Shown here piece by piece: positions 24,721 to 37,556 of a stretch of 64,000 nt of DNA. A program made the translations under genes and the position numbers. Numbering within the stretch: position 1 is the stretch's first letter; each line of letters begins with the position of its first letter. The stretch is from NCBI GenBank assembly GCA_964017125.1, contig OZ024907.1:23681250-23745249 (forward strand), written 5' to 3'. This DNA is from Flabesymbios commensalis (lineage: Eukaryota > Annelida > Polychaeta > Terebellida > Flabelligeridae). The notes under the pieces were generated by a model. The model was not told the origin of the DNA, did no database searches, and worked only from the letters and a program-made list of their open reading frames with translations.

Positions 24721-25540
24721 TAGCTAAAATGTTACTGATTAAAAAAAAAAAAACTATTTTCTTAGATTTGACCGTCCCACGATTTTGTATGTGGTCAATC
24801 TGTGGCTGATACCTATTTCAGCCACTGCGGTTAGAATGGAGTTACCCTCTGTTAGGCTCCTATTGTTACTCTGGGGCCTATCCGACCCGAGAATATCCGA
24901 GCTGTGTGAAAGGCCAAGGTGTTTCAGCATTACATGCAAAACCCAAGTCTACGACCGTCTGGGGGTAATTCCTCTATAGTCAGATTCACATTAAATTCAT
25001 CAAATATTTTTCTCCTTAGCACACTACACTCAACATGTTTCTGAAATGTTCACCTGATGAGTATTTTACTGGTCACGGTGACCATAAATTTCTTCTATTT
25101 AAAAGATGTATCTTTCATTGTAGATAAAGACGGGTTCCGATAAATTGATTAAATAATATTTTTTTGATTACCAGCGTGTATCATTACCACCCGGTATATT
25201 TACTTGTGAAGATTGTGACATATGCATATTTAACCACCACATACCACTTTGACTTTACATTCAACAGAGAATAATCCCATAGACCACATAAGAGAAGAGA
25301 ATTCATATTTCTTCATCTATATCACTCGTTTTTATATGAAATCTCTAACAACGTACCTCCTATGAAATATAATTATAACTTTCATATATCTACATTTTAA
25401 TGAGTACATCAAATTTTATCAAACCTCATTTAGGCTCGGAAACCACTATTTACACAAAGGTTTTGCGACATTGAATCAACGTCATTGAGGTTGATTCAAC
25501 GTCGTTCGCCCAATTTGAACTGACATATAGTCACCTGTAT

Positions 25541-25615
25541 TTTCTAAACATAGAACCTTCTGAACAAATATTTCTGAACATAGGACCTTCTGAACATAGA
25601 ACCTTCTGAACATAG
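25541..25615 (-). repeat. 16-bp array, inverse copy
   Basis: Four to five units of GAACATAGAACCTTCT, the reverse complement of the array at 23341-23557. Confidence 0.85.
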
Positions 25616-26404
25616 AGCTGTAACCGTTGGCCCCTCCCCTAAATTTCAAACTCTGCCCAAAATTGTGAAAGTGGTACATGTAGAACAAATATAGCTTTTA
25701 TTGCCATAAATATGTTACCCATACACTTCTAATTCAAGTATGTCTTAGCATACATATTTTACCATAAATAGAGACACATATAACGTTCTGAATTATTTTC
25801 TTGACTTTATATGAGCACATTTAATCCCGAAATTACGTATTATTTTTCAAAATGAAACCACATATTTTGCGTGCATTTTCGTTCATAAGTAGAAAATTAG
25901 GGGGATTATATCGACACAAAATCACAAGAATAAGAGTTTAGCCACTGTTTAAGCTGTTTTTGATTTATTAGCTGATGTAATCCCCCGTTTTAGGCTCTAA
26001 TTATTCAATTTGTAATCAGAGGTGGCAGTATTTGACTGTATAATCCAGTTGTACACACTATAATTGTGTGATAGGCTGTACAAATAACATTTCGCAGATG
26101 GCAAGGACACATTGCTGCCTCAATGTTGGGCCATTATCATCGACGCTGTCACATTGTTGGAACAGCGTTGGCCAAGTTCTCGCATCGCTTCGCGTATACT
26201 GTCACTTGGCTTGATGTTCCCAGGCCAGACGGTGCCATCTGATTGCCGGCGCGTCGCGATTAGCTTTGATGTCTAAGCTTGGGGGGGGGGGTGTCGCACG
26301 AGAGGCACGTGTGTCCTCCTGGAGTGGGGTCCCAAATAGGTAGACACAGGCTCATAACTGGCAGGGTGTAGTGGGAAGTACACCCTGCACGCAGGTTGAG
26401 TAAA

Positions 26405-28517
26405 CAGCTCGCAAAATAATTGATAAAAACTTAATACTAACAGACGCAATCACACCAGCAGAAATAGATGCAACAGTGAACAATATAGCTAACATAATTA
26501 AAACGGCGTTAGACAAATCCTGTCCGAAAAGTAAAGTAAAAGATATGGATTTTTTATATCGGAAGAAACTTGCAAATTAATTAGGTTAAAACGAAAAATA
26601 AGACGGATAGCTCAAAAAAACAAATAAGGCTGAACATAAAAACTTAGCAAATCGATTAAAAATATTAGCATCTAAAGCGGTGCAAAACGACAAGGCCGCC
26701 TGGTGGCAAACAAAAACACAAGAAATTGATTCGGCCAAAGACGGTAAAAGTTTGTGGCAAAATTTTCTCAAAATTAGCGGTAAAAGAGCACAGGCAGAGA
26801 CTAACAACCCAGTTACTAAAAAAGACGGAAATCCAACAGAAAACGATTTAGAAAAAGCCAATGCGTTCGCTGAAACATTAGGGGAAATTCACAATACCCA
26901 CAAAGGGCCAATTTTTGACGATAACTTCAAAAAAGAAGTGGACGACAAAATTGCAGAAAATTACCATCATTTCAACCCACTAGCATCATATCGTCGCCTC
27001 GGAGCTAAAGGATCCTATCTGACACTCGTCAGAGTGGCAGATAGGATCCTTTAGCTCCGAGGCGACGATATGTAGATGAAAAGGGCGATGACAACCCTAT
27101 AATGAGACATATATCAATATCCGAAATTAAAAAATAACTGAGTAAAACCAAGGGTCGATCGGCACCTGGCCAAGACTGTATTCGATATACGGTATTAAAA
27201 CAATGTCCAGAAATAGTATTCGAAAACCTAGAACAAATTTACAATATATGCCTACAAACTGGTTATTTTCCAGAGCCTTGGAAACAAGCAATGGGAACTA
27301 TGATTCCAAAACCAAATAAAAACCACAAAATCACTACAAACTATAGACCCATCACCCATCAGTTGTATCGGAAAATTATTTGAAAAAATACTTGCAAATA
27401 GAATAAGAGGCGAACTCGAAAAGAGAAAATTCTTTAATCAATGGCAACTTGGCTATAGAAATAAAAGATGCGCGATGGAACACATATTACGATTAACAGA
27501 TGACGCCCTTACAGGCTTACAAGCAAATAGACTGGGGGTTGCCGTCTTTATAGACGTCGAAAAAGCGTTTGATTCAGTATGGCATAATGGCCTCAGATAT
27601 AAGCTATTGAACAGTGAGCTGCCGAATAAAATTATACGATTAATGTCTTCGTTTATTTCAGACAGAACAATTACCGTTAAAATTAATGATGAAATGTCAG
27701 ATAAAGTAAAACTTAATGCTGGCACACCCCAAGGGTCTGTCCTCAGCCCACTCTTATTTTTGATGTATGTGAATGATATTCCAGTAGATCCCATGAACAA
27801 CCAAGTCAAGATATCACAATTTGCGAATGATCCAGGTATGTGGACATCGGCCCCAACGCCACATACGTTCAATATCGGATCCATTAAACATTATCGGCTC
27901 TAGAAAAGTGGTGCTCCAAATGGAGAATTAAATTGAATGCTAAAAAGACGCAGATAATTGTACTTAAAAAGAACGGGAGACAACACAAAAAAATCAAGCC
28001 TCAATTATTCGGAGAAGAAATAGATCATGTGGAAGAAGCAACACTGCTGGGAGTGACTATTACAAAAACATTTAACTTTCGATCACATATAAAAATGGCA
28101 ATATCCAAAGCAAATAGACGATTGAATTTACTAAGACTTCTAAGTGGTACTAACTGGGGATGTAAGCCTAAAATAATCATGCAATTATACAAACAATACG
28201 TCAGACCAGTCCTAGAATATGGAGCGATAGCTCTCTTATCGGCACCTAAAACAACACTAGAAAAGATACAACTAGTACAAAATAAGGCTATCAAGATAGC
28301 TTACCGCCTACCGTGGTGTACCAGCACACGCAAAATACATCAGCTAGCCGAAATCGAACCCATTAAAAAGCGATTCCAATCATTAGCGAATAAATTTATA
28401 CACTCATTAGAAGAACACTCAGAATTATTCAAACTTCAAAAGGATCTACATAATGCGATAAAGAAGAGGGACAAAACAAATTTTCTAGACGAATTACTAG
28501 AAAACTACAAGAAATAA
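26405..28517 (+). mobile_element. LINE (Jockey/CR1-like), 5'-truncated, split by a palindrome
   Basis: The linker region (AAWWQTKTQEIDSAKDG) at about 26520-26985 leads into reverse transcriptase: TNYRPI, VAVFIDVEKAFDSVWHNGL, AGTPQGSVLSPLLFLMYVND, FANDPGMW in place of FADD, then the thumb (LLGVTITKTFNFRSHI, QYVRPVLEYGAIAL). It stops after LLENYKK at 28517. The endonuclease is missing. An 84-bp palindrome (26988-27071) is inserted between PLAS and VDEKGDD. Stops and at least one frame change also interrupt the part before 27475 and around 27900. Probably inactive. Confidence 0.88.
26988..27071. mobile_element. 84-bp near-perfect palindrome, copy 1
   Basis: Two 34-bp arms starting ATATCGTCGCCTCGGAGCTA pair perfectly around a 16-nt centre that itself pairs as CACTC-GTCA-GAGTG. 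Inserted in the LINE so that removing it with one ATAT (or TA) restores a continuous PLASYVDEK reading. The copy at 33856-33939 is its exact reverse complement. Confidence 0.88.
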
Positions 28518-29113
28518 TATGGAAATGAAAATGATATGTAGCAAAAAAAAACAAATTTTCTGCGAGAAAACAACAGTTTTTACTTTAATCTCACTCTGAG
28601 AACTCAAGAACACTTTTCATAATCAGACGCTGGGCATCGATATATATTAAGTGGCATTACACCAGGGATTATTCTTTTAAGTTTAGGGCTAGATTTATTG
28701 TTTTTAGTTTAGGGGACCCTTCCCGTCGCCTGTGTTATTGGACCGGGTGGGACCCTAAGGAAATTGTCAGAGCTGCTTTGTCAACTGACTCTTTCTTTGA
28801 GGTCTGGGAGGTTATCGCTCCCAGTGTAAATGCTGAATATGTGGCGACGTCCATGTCGTGATTGACAAGTGTAAAAACCCACCCACTCACTGACACAGCC
28901 AACCGGACAGCTGGTGCCGTGTGTGGGTGAATAAACGCAACTCATCGTCTGTCCGCAACGATCTTGCCCTCATTGTATGACATAATACCATTATTAGTCA
29001 TACACTGAAGGCATCAGGGAGTTTTATCCGAAGAATTTCAGCAGACAGGATGCTAAAATTCCACGGTTTTACCCTGTCGTGTTGGCTCGGGGGCTAACTA
29101 TTCTATTAAAGCT
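28518..29113. other. Non-coding stretch between LINE and SINE
   Basis: 28709-28862 is a short open run without ATG (GDPSRRLCYWTGWDPKEIVR...) that I do not recognise. It is followed by a repeat-like AATAAA-bearing segment (28870-28965). It could be part of a retroelement end; not assigned. Confidence 0.3.
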
Positions 29114-29431
29114 GGGCGGGGGCCCTAGGGTAGTGGTTAGCACCGCTGCCTTTCACGCCAGAGTCCGGGGTTCGGTTCCCGGTCTCGGCGGTTTGAAAGA
29201 AACAAAATTGTTTCTTCCCCATCCACGTGTGAAAGTTAGTATTGTGGGGAGCCTCCGTGACCGAGAGGTAGCGTGCTCGGCCTCAGACCGCCAGGGCTCG
29301 AATTTCGAATCCTGTGTCTGGAGGACAGTGTCATCTCAATCATCTCACCATCCTCAGGAGGTTCTCGTGGCCCAGTTTAGCCTATATGTGCACAAAGGTG
29401 GCCTAAAGCCCGATTCATTTCATTTCATTTC
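29114..29431 (+). mobile_element. Dimeric tRNA-derived SINE, copy 2
   Basis: Same structure as copy 1: A box GTGGTTAGCACCG, B box GGTTCGGTTCC, second tRNA-like unit and CATTT tail. Perfect 13-bp target duplications TTCTATTAAAGCT at 29101-29113 and 29429-29441 mark a recent insertion. Confidence 0.9.
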
Positions 29432-30072
29432 TATTAAAGCTATTACCGGTAACTCCAAATGACGCTGAAGCGAATACATTGACAGACTTAGTATTTGACG
29501 ACGTAATGACCGAGATTGAAAGGTAACACCAAGGAATCTCACTATTTTCAGAGCAATGAGACATTATGACAAACTCGACAATTTTTATCATTTATCAGAG
29601 GTATAGGTTGTAATAAAAAAAAAACATTAAATGCTAACAGTTGGAAAAAATGCTGAATTAACTACATTTTACAAGCTGGACCACGACAACAACGGACAAC
29701 GGACGACACTATATGTGACAACAATATCTGAGTAAAAGTAGAGTTATGAAATTATACACAAACATGTTATGGTTGGCTATATGGGGACTACTATTTATAG
29801 TAAGCCCCGATTGTCTTAAAAATACTCTCAGCGCCTTCGGCGCTAGGGTTCCATCAAAGTTGAGTAAACAGGAGACGTTCACTAAATGATGTTTTAATGT
29901 CGGTCCACCGTTTGCGACACTGACCCACTATTAGTTAATCATTGGGTGAGCGTGTAGTGTAGACTGTGACACGTATCTTACCTGTGGAAGATATAATGGT
30001 TTGCAGTGCCGTGTTAAGGTCCAGCGGACAGAGATAATAACGAAGCGTTGACGTGTTTTCACATACGTGAGA

Positions 30073-30147
30073 TATTAAACCAATGCTGGTTCAATGTTGG
30101 GCCGGCGTCGTAGACGGCGGGCCAACATTGACCCAACATTGGTTGAT
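30073..30147. repeat. CCAACATTG palindromic repeat
   Basis: Arms CCAATGCTGGTTCAATGTTG and CCAACATTGACCCAACATTGG flank the core GGCGTCGTAGACGGCG. Best-preserved member of the short palindromic family dispersed through the window. Confidence 0.65.
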
Positions 30148-30149
30148 GA

Positions 30150-31554
30150 GATATACAGTGTACGGTTTGTCGGCTACGTCTTCTACCACGATTATATTAT
30201 AGAGCTGTAATTTTGTTTATATCAAGATGTAGAATAGGAAATCTTATATCACTTATATATTATCACTTACATCTTGGAAAGTCTTATAAACGTTTTTAAT
30301 CCTAGCAAATCCTGAATGCTTACACAAAATATCCAACGACCCTTGTAGCTCAAAGTGGAAATATCGTTCTTTTCGTTCAAGGTCACGAATATTGCTACCA
30401 TTTTAAAAACAGTAAAAGTAAATCAATATTTAATTAATACGATAGAAAATGTAGAACGTTACAAAATGATGTATTTTTTTGTATTATTTCTTTGGAATAA
30501 TAGCATAAATACACGTGTTTTGACACGCCTGGGTGATCCTTTCACACCTCGCTGAACATTGGCCTGTAACTCTCGTCATAGACGATGTATCAACTTTGAG
30601 TTGATGTGTTTTTTTGCTCAAACATTGAAGTGGTGTCTTCTTTATGGAGCTATACATGGGTTTACGTTATACTTATCAGTACTCTCTGTCATACCCCCAT
30701 ACGCCTCCATTTAGATGCAAAGTGACTCGTATTCACCACGATTTACCTGTAATAACAACCCACAGCCTGGATAGTTGAACAGCACCATTACAGTGAGTGA
30801 ATTCATATAAACGGTGAGTGACACCTGACAACTAAATATTTTTTCGATCAGTTTCATCATTAAAGCTGGCGGCTAACTTCAATAGTATGTCACTTTACAT
30901 AATATGTATCGTATGCCCACCAGAGGCCTACTGACCAGTTCACAATAACGGACTAGTGCGATACAAAGTGTAATCATTGCCATTCGTAAAGTTGTGCCCC
31001 AAGAATACCATGCGCGCTTGCAATCGATTGCGCAATGAATTAATGCATCATTGGTTGATCAATGATTTTTATTTTACTTCATAATAACAGATTCCCATCT
31101 CATTGGAATAATGCCTTGATGTGGAGAATTAAACGCAAGTCTTCGTAGGCAAATTTATTATTTGAATAGGGTTACCCTCACATTTTGCATGAACTTGTTG
31201 ATCTTAGCGTAGCGGTACAATGTTTACCAGCATGCAAAGACAAAAGAATATCAAACTCTGACGCTAAGCTGATGTGGTTGCGTCAAGCTTTGACTATAAG
31301 TGACCCACATAATTATAAACCTCATAGAACCGAAATAATTGACCATTCATGTGACATGCTGTATGTATGTGTAGGTTTATTACTTCCAATTCCTTTTACA
31401 TTTCACGCAATATGATTCTATATAACTATAACATTAAACATATTTACAGTCCTCCAACGTACTATACACGTCTTATCTTGCAGTTTTTAGCTATTCGGTG
31501 ATTTCAGAACATTATACATTTTATAGGTAAAAAATAAGATTGCACAGTTAATGC
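30150..31554. other. Non-coding stretch
   Basis: No recognisable gene or repeat; open frames of 66 and 76 codons have no motif or splice context. Confidence 0.4.
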
Positions 31555-33060
31555 TTTGCTATTCTTGTGTAAAATTATTTATCATTCCGGACAGTAGAAA
31601 ACAAGCCTTTTCCTCATCATGCTTATTGTTAAAATTTGTGAAGTATCTCTGCGTTGGAGAAGGCTTGATACTATGCATATGTCTAAACAGTTCTTCTAGT
31701 ACCACACCAAGGCTAACATTTATGTAGTCAAAAAGAAAATACCACATAGAACTCAGTCGTATATATACATCACATAATTTACATATCGGTGTTTCCTTGG
31801 TCCATCTCGCAGTATTACAGGCTAGAATATGTTCCCCTGTTGTCAACCTTAAAACTAAACGAACCATGTATCCTAACGATAGATTTACACCACTTACTTT
31901 CAGCACCACATTTCTATATTTGTTATATAATCCTTAAAAAAACCGTTTTTTCTATACATGCATTTCCTTATATTCCACATACCTCATTCTCTTCGATACA
32001 CAATTTCTTTAACTTGTTTACACCACTGATCGTGGCTGATCGAGCAAGGATTGTACATCATTTATTTTGCAATATTATTTATATTATTTATTATATTATT
32101 TGTGCAGTTTTCATGTTTTTAGAGATTCACACAGTGGCCTACTGTGTTTCCCAGTGTTGTTGTAAATGTTGTAATTAGTCTCGCGATAGCTGTTCGCCTC
32201 ACAAAAGACATTGCGGGTGAGAGGCGATGGATAAGTAGTAGCTGTGTATATGAAGCATAGCTCTAATTGATAACCAATCTAATATAAGGTAGCCAGGGGT
32301 ACAACTAGAGACACCTGTCGAGGTAATCCCTGTAAGCGTCTGGCACTCTGATAATGAGTTGCTTCTAGGATATCTATGTAACTTTCACTTGTTAGCGAGC
32401 ATCATTTTAAACTGTACATTATTTTTTATTCAAATACACTTTTATACATTTTACAACTTTTCGTAGGAGGAAAAGGAATATATTTCCGCCCTAAGATACT
32501 GTTTTATCTACCTGCGTAGCCCTTTCTGATATACACGATATTTGTTGTTTCTTGCTAGATACCATGGGAATTCCCATATGGCCATTTCCTGATTTGAATT
32601 TTATTGTGCTGTCACCTAGCGTTATTTTCCTGTTTTTAGTATTATTACCATCATTAAAGCATACCGCATATGATTTTTTGGTATTCAATTTATATCTCTT
32701 TTATTCCGTGACTATCCACTTGACATTTTGTTCATATTTTTGACGGATAAAGCTGCCACTGCAATATCATCTTCAAAGGCCGGATTTCCAGATTTAATAT
32801 CAAAAATCCCAAAGATGCCTGATTTTTCATCAATTTTTCTAGCAGATCATAATTATATATCTGATAAAATCTCGTCGATTTTGGAGCGCCTTGATGTACC
32901 CCTTAAAAGTTTTGGAGCACTTACCATCTAATAACACTTCACATTTAATATTTGCGTAGCTTCCCTTTATTATTTTCTCTAACATTCTTTTCAAACCATT
33001 CTCATACAACTTATGAAGTAAACCATCCTGCCATACATTAATAAAAACTTAGGGCACATC
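31555..33060 (-). mobile_element. Degraded LINE, minus strand
   Basis: Reading leftwards: AFEDDIAVAAL (FADD block) at about 32740-32785, NTKKSYAVCFNDG and LGDSTIKFKSGNGHMGIP at 32491-32690, and a C-terminal block LRLTTGEHILACNTA with C-x2-C (ICKLC) at 31559-31909. This order matches reverse transcriptase followed by the CR1/Jockey-type C-terminal region. Several frame changes; 5' part unclear; inactive. Confidence 0.7.
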
Positions 33061-33855
33061 TAACAAAACACATATATATTGTTTCCTCTATCATTATAAA
33101 AATTCTTGCTCGTGTCTTTTCTCCTACCTTTTTGTATAGGACAATTATCAGATTATGCCTTCTTTAAATTGTTTGGGAATAATATTCAACTCTATGATAC
33201 TATTGAAAGAGTGCATAGCGCTTTGGTTTTTATTTTTCACATGTATTTTAATTGTTAATTTTACTAGTCCATCTTTAACTCCTGCCTCCCCGTGTTTTAA
33301 TCTACTACATGCTTTTTCATTTAATTTTCTTTAATAACAGTAACTTTTTCATATGTGACCCGATCTGGCAAAATGAGTCGTAATTAAGTCACACTTGACA
33401 TATTTTCAATTTTTACATTGTTTTATTTGCATATGATTATTTTCGAATCCTAAAATTATGTGGCAAAGAAATTGATGTACATGCTGAAAAGAAATATTGT
33501 AAGAATATCTGTTATTTTAATTTTACTCTCAATTACACTCCAATCAGTGATTTGGTTCTATTTACTGTTACCATGAAAACAGTCGCTATATAGTACGAGA
33601 TATCGATACAGTGTAAAAATCCTGACGAATAAAATGTATTGCAGCTTCTTTTGAAGTTTACAAAATGTCAGACCTATTATTGAAAAATGGGGTCGAAATG
33701 AATATTTTTTCTTTCTTTTCTGTGATGAACCTGTTGGTTATCTTGGCTTGCATGATCTACCTACGTGTATGGCATTGCTTTTGCATTCATGAAAGACATG
33801 CAATGCAACTGTCGGTAAATTATCAGACATGTCTCATTTGTACTAAAACGTATAC
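33061..33855. other. AT-rich stretch, possible further LINE decay products
   Basis: No clear coding signal; it may include the decayed upstream part of the minus-strand LINE. Confidence 0.3.
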
Positions 33856-33939
33856 ATATCGTCGCCTCGGAGCTAAAGGATCCTATCTGCCACTCTGACG
33901 AGTGTCAGATAGGATCCTTTAGCTCCGAGGCGACGATAT
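33856..33939. mobile_element. 84-bp near-perfect palindrome, copy 2
   Basis: Same length as copy 1 and its exact reverse complement: the centre reads CACTCTGACGAGTG where copy 1 has CACTCGTCAGAGTG. Flanked by ATAT at both ends, in unrelated sequence. Confidence 0.88.
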
Positions 33940-34029
33940 AGCCAGCCTTAAGCTCAGACTCTTGCCATTGTTCCCTGACCTTAGGCTAAGACACAGTGAA
34001 GAGATACACGTCTAACACTTCAAAAAGAC

Positions 34030-34518
34030 ATTGGACCAAAGACGTGCACCCATAACATAGGTATTCAAATGAAGCGGGAAGAGATAACTAAGACATTTAT
34101 GATGAAAAAAACCTTTGGTCTCCATGGTTTACACAAACGTTTTTCACCACTGTAAGACTGCAATTCCATGTGTCCGGTTGCTGCATGCGGTTGCCGCACC
34201 CTTTTTTCCAGATTAGATGAATGTACTTTACCAGAGTAGATAAATGAGTTCTTCCCGTGTCCGGCAAACGCGAACGGCAAACACACCTGCGTTTGCAAAT
34301 CCAGCAGTATTGGATTTATGCGGTTGCGGCATGCGTTTGCCACAAGGAAATCCCCTTGTGACGTCATTATTATCCCAGCAGTTCTAGGAAACCCCACAAC
34401 AAATATTATGACTACGTGTTTGCTGAAAGCTTTCGCCGGACACATGGAAAGGCAGCTGCATGCGGTTGCCCGATGCAGTGCGACAACCGGATACATCGAA
34501 TAATGGGGGATAAGGGTT
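34030..34518. mobile_element. Partial TTAA-type MITE with a nested insert
   Basis: CCATAACATAGGTATTCAAA and TTTGGTCTCCATGGTTTA match the body of the MITEs at 14733 and 42268, and it ends ATAAGGGTTAA. About 34140-34500 is an insert rich in CATGTGTCCGGTTG and CATGCGGTTGCC words in both orientations. Confidence 0.5.
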
Positions 34519-34556
34519 AAAACAGTCGATTTTGTTATTGAGAAGGATAATATTAA

Positions 34557-34595
34557 CTAGCTTTTACCCGTGCTACGCGCACAGGTAAAAGCTAG
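34557..34595. repeat. 39-bp hairpin
   Basis: CTAGCTTTTACCCGTG pairs with CACAGGTAAAAGCTAG around CTACGCG, with one mismatch. A short stem-loop of unknown origin. Confidence 0.6.
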
Positions 34596-34599
34596 AATA

Positions 34600-35925
34600 T
34601 ACTGTTATTTTCCTATTAGTTAGCCTACTGGAGCTGGGTTCCGCATCTAACTAATGGGTGGGCTACAAATCGAAATGAAAAAATGATGTTGACATTGTGA
34701 TGTGTAGCTCACCATGATGATCAAACCGTCGACTGCTCTTGAGCTCAGATTCCTACGCAACATGCAATATATTTTTATTGACAAAAAAAAACAGAATGGC
34801 AAAACGGCATGGGTCTGTATATCTCGTGCTTTGCAACCATTGCAACCAATCAGCGGCTGCAGAATTAGCGTTGCAATGGCCGACTTCACGAGCTTAACAT
34901 TGCTTACATACAAATTACACGAATAATCAAATGAGTTAAAATGTAGACTTGTCACCAGATAGCCATGTGTGAAGCAGGTGAACGCCGCAGCAGCTGAGTA
35001 ATCGTGTGCCGAAACTTTACCTTATCGCTGGTAACTATATAATCGTGATATCACCGTCTGCCTACCATACAAGCCGTCAAAAATATCTTATCCCACCTGC
35101 GGCAATCATCACTCGAACATTGCTCAAGAGCAATCCATAACAGCTGAACAGCCACTCTACAGCATCATCAAATACATCTACAACAAGGCTGAACAAAATG
35201 GCCACCAGGAGAAGAGTGGCTGCTTCTACTGTGATGCGAAAGAGCTATAAATATTTTCATCGGGTGAATGAGAATGAGACTCAACAATTTGTTTCCTCTT
35301 TCTCAAAATGTCATTCATTCTCCCTTAGCAAATGGCAACGAATTGTAGGCAACATATGTGTAGGACGTTCTCTGCTACCCTACTGACCATCTTGTTCTGT
35401 ACTCACAAGAGGATATTCCTACGTATGTTTTAGATGGTGTTCAGAAAATGATGCTAAAAGGTTGGTTACAATGCTGAACACCCTTTCATACAATCACATG
35501 GTATGATGCTTGTCCGGATTCCCTGACAAGGGAGATAAAATAGCCTGGGAAGCATACATGTTACAGTTGGGAAATGTTGTTTTTGTTTTGTTTTTGCCAG
35601 CGTGTTCGGCGAAGCAGAGTTGGTTCAGATATGAGGTGAATGCCAGTTCAATTTACGGTCAGTTCGTAACGACATTTAAAAATAATACTCAACAAATGTT
35701 GATGCTGCCAACGTGTTCAGCTAAGCAGAGTTTTTTTCACGTGTCAGAAATGTGCTAAACGTTGCTCGATTTATAAATCTTCTAAAAAATTTACACAAAG
35801 TCCCAAAAATTATGAAAATACAAACTGGATTTGACAACCCCCAACCAATACAAACATCGAGAAAACTGTTATCATGTGTAGGCCTATATATAGTTATATA
35901 TAGCCTACATTAACATACCCAGCAA
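34600..35925. other. Stretch with one unrecognised small ORF
   Basis: 35198-35386 (+) is a 62-codon open frame, MATRRRVAASTVMRKSYKYF..., whose ATG has A at -3 and G at +4. It has no domain I recognise and no clear splice partners. 35600-35740 contains two imperfect copies of CCAGCGTGTTCGGCGAAGCA. No gene is claimed. Confidence 0.3.
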
Positions 35926-36970
35926 ACTCGATAGATCCAGTAGTCCAGTGTTGATTTAATGCTTACTGCATCAACATGTGGCCCATAGTCCACTGACCAG
36001 GAGCCAAGAAGTGTTTGCGTACAAAAATGGCCTTGAAATCCATCCTTCAGGTGTACAATAACATTATCTTTAATTATCAAATATTCCAAATCCCATAAAA
36101 ATGTTAAATTATGACTGTTTTCTAGAAATGATGCCGAGTTTACTAATATTACAAGTATAATACTTTTATAAGACATACATACGCTAACAGAATGACATAC
36201 ATACGCTAACAGAATGACATACATATGCTAACAGAATGGAACACTGAATGAGTAAATTGTAATTCCCCTGAAAATTAAAGACGTTTTAACAATCAGATCA
36301 TGTTATGCCACATCTTGACTTCTTGTGACCTTTATCTTTATCTTATCACAGGGTCTACACAGGTATCTTGAGGGTTCAAATGATGCTGTTGGTTATGAAG
36401 TATTCCCAAGATCTCGAATCAAATGAAATTATAGCGATTTTCTGTGATTTTTGGCAAGTTTACTAATATTACTAATATTGAATGTCGCTCTGATGGTACC
36501 AATAAAATATTTGATCACCCCTCATGTTTCTAAAAAACTTCTATATGATATAGGCCTATTTTACTAGACGAAAACTAAACTAAATTAAATAAATTGTAAT
36601 TCCTTTGAAAATTAGAAACGTTTTAATTCTTACGGGCGCTTAATTTTGGGCAGGGGTCATAATATTCCACATCTTGACCTCTGGTGACCTTGCACTTTAT
36701 TCAATCATATTAATTTCTTCTCACCAGGTCACAGGGTCTAATTTTTTTGTATTGATATGCCACTTTGAAGGCATTTGATCGTTAATTTTGGCGGGGTATT
36801 CCGGTTTTATTTTTTTTAAATAATCTCTTGATTATCTCACTTCCTGTCGGGTTTAAGAATGTTCACCCTCGCTAAAAATGTGCCCCAGGTGATCTACTAT
36901 CAAAACAGGTGGGTGATTTCAGGGCCATTTTTGTACGCGAACACCCCTTGGCTCCAGGACTACCAATCCT
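35926..36970. repeat. Inverted ~60-bp repeats around 0.85 kb
   Basis: AAGGCCATTTTTGTACGC (complement, about 35995-36060) and AGGGCCATTTTTGTACGC (36910-36965) are arms of an imperfect inverted repeat. Between them ATACATACGCTAACAGAATG is repeated three times (36175-36238). Possible non-autonomous element; boundaries uncertain. Confidence 0.35.
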
Positions 36971-37489
36971 GTGCTAACATTCAGCCATCTTTTAGGTGTA
37001 CAAATAGTTTGTTTGGGGTACATATCTCTGGATTCTTTTAAATGTTAAAAAAAATGTTAAAAAAAATGAAGTTATGATCTGCCGGATACACTGGTTCATA
37101 CAAAACAAATTACCAAAATCGATGTCATCCCACGGAGTCCCTTTAAGTTCAGAAGGTGGAAAATGCTGTGTGTGAAAGTTTCTATGTTCTATTAAATATA
37201 ATGCGCACAGTGACTTAATATTATTGACCTTGGCAGCGGCAAAAAAGTTAGCAATAATTGCATTAATTAATAGATATGCAATCTAGATATAGCTTAGTTA
37301 CTTTAACTGCCTTTTATGAGATAGACTCATGAAAGACAGTTAATGTAACAATTTGAGGATAAATTATTAATGGATTAATGGATTTAATCAATGTGGAATG
37401 CTCTAGTGTGTTTCTATCAATGTATTCGTGACGCTTGCAGCTAGTTTTAATCCACCGTACATGATTGATCCTAACAAACGTGATAGGTT

Positions 37490-37556
37490 GATCCAATGTT
37501 GGTTTATTGTTGGTACACTTCTACGACGCTGGTACAACATTAAACCAACACTGGCT
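37490..37556. repeat. CCAATGTTGG palindromic repeat
   Basis: CCAATGTTGGTTTATTGTTG pairs with CAACATTAAACCAACACTGG around ACACTTCTACGACGCT. Same short palindromic family. Confidence 0.55.

Noticed and set aside
26988-27071. 84-bp palindromes as microRNA precursors or transcription terminators
   Set aside because: Perfect symmetry, insertion into a LINE and a second identical copy in unrelated DNA fit a mobile palindrome better. No expression evidence is available.
28690-28965. Possible LTR or coding exon (GDPSRRLCYWTG...) after the LINE
   Set aside because: No paired LTR, no ATG, no splice signals and no family match that I can support.
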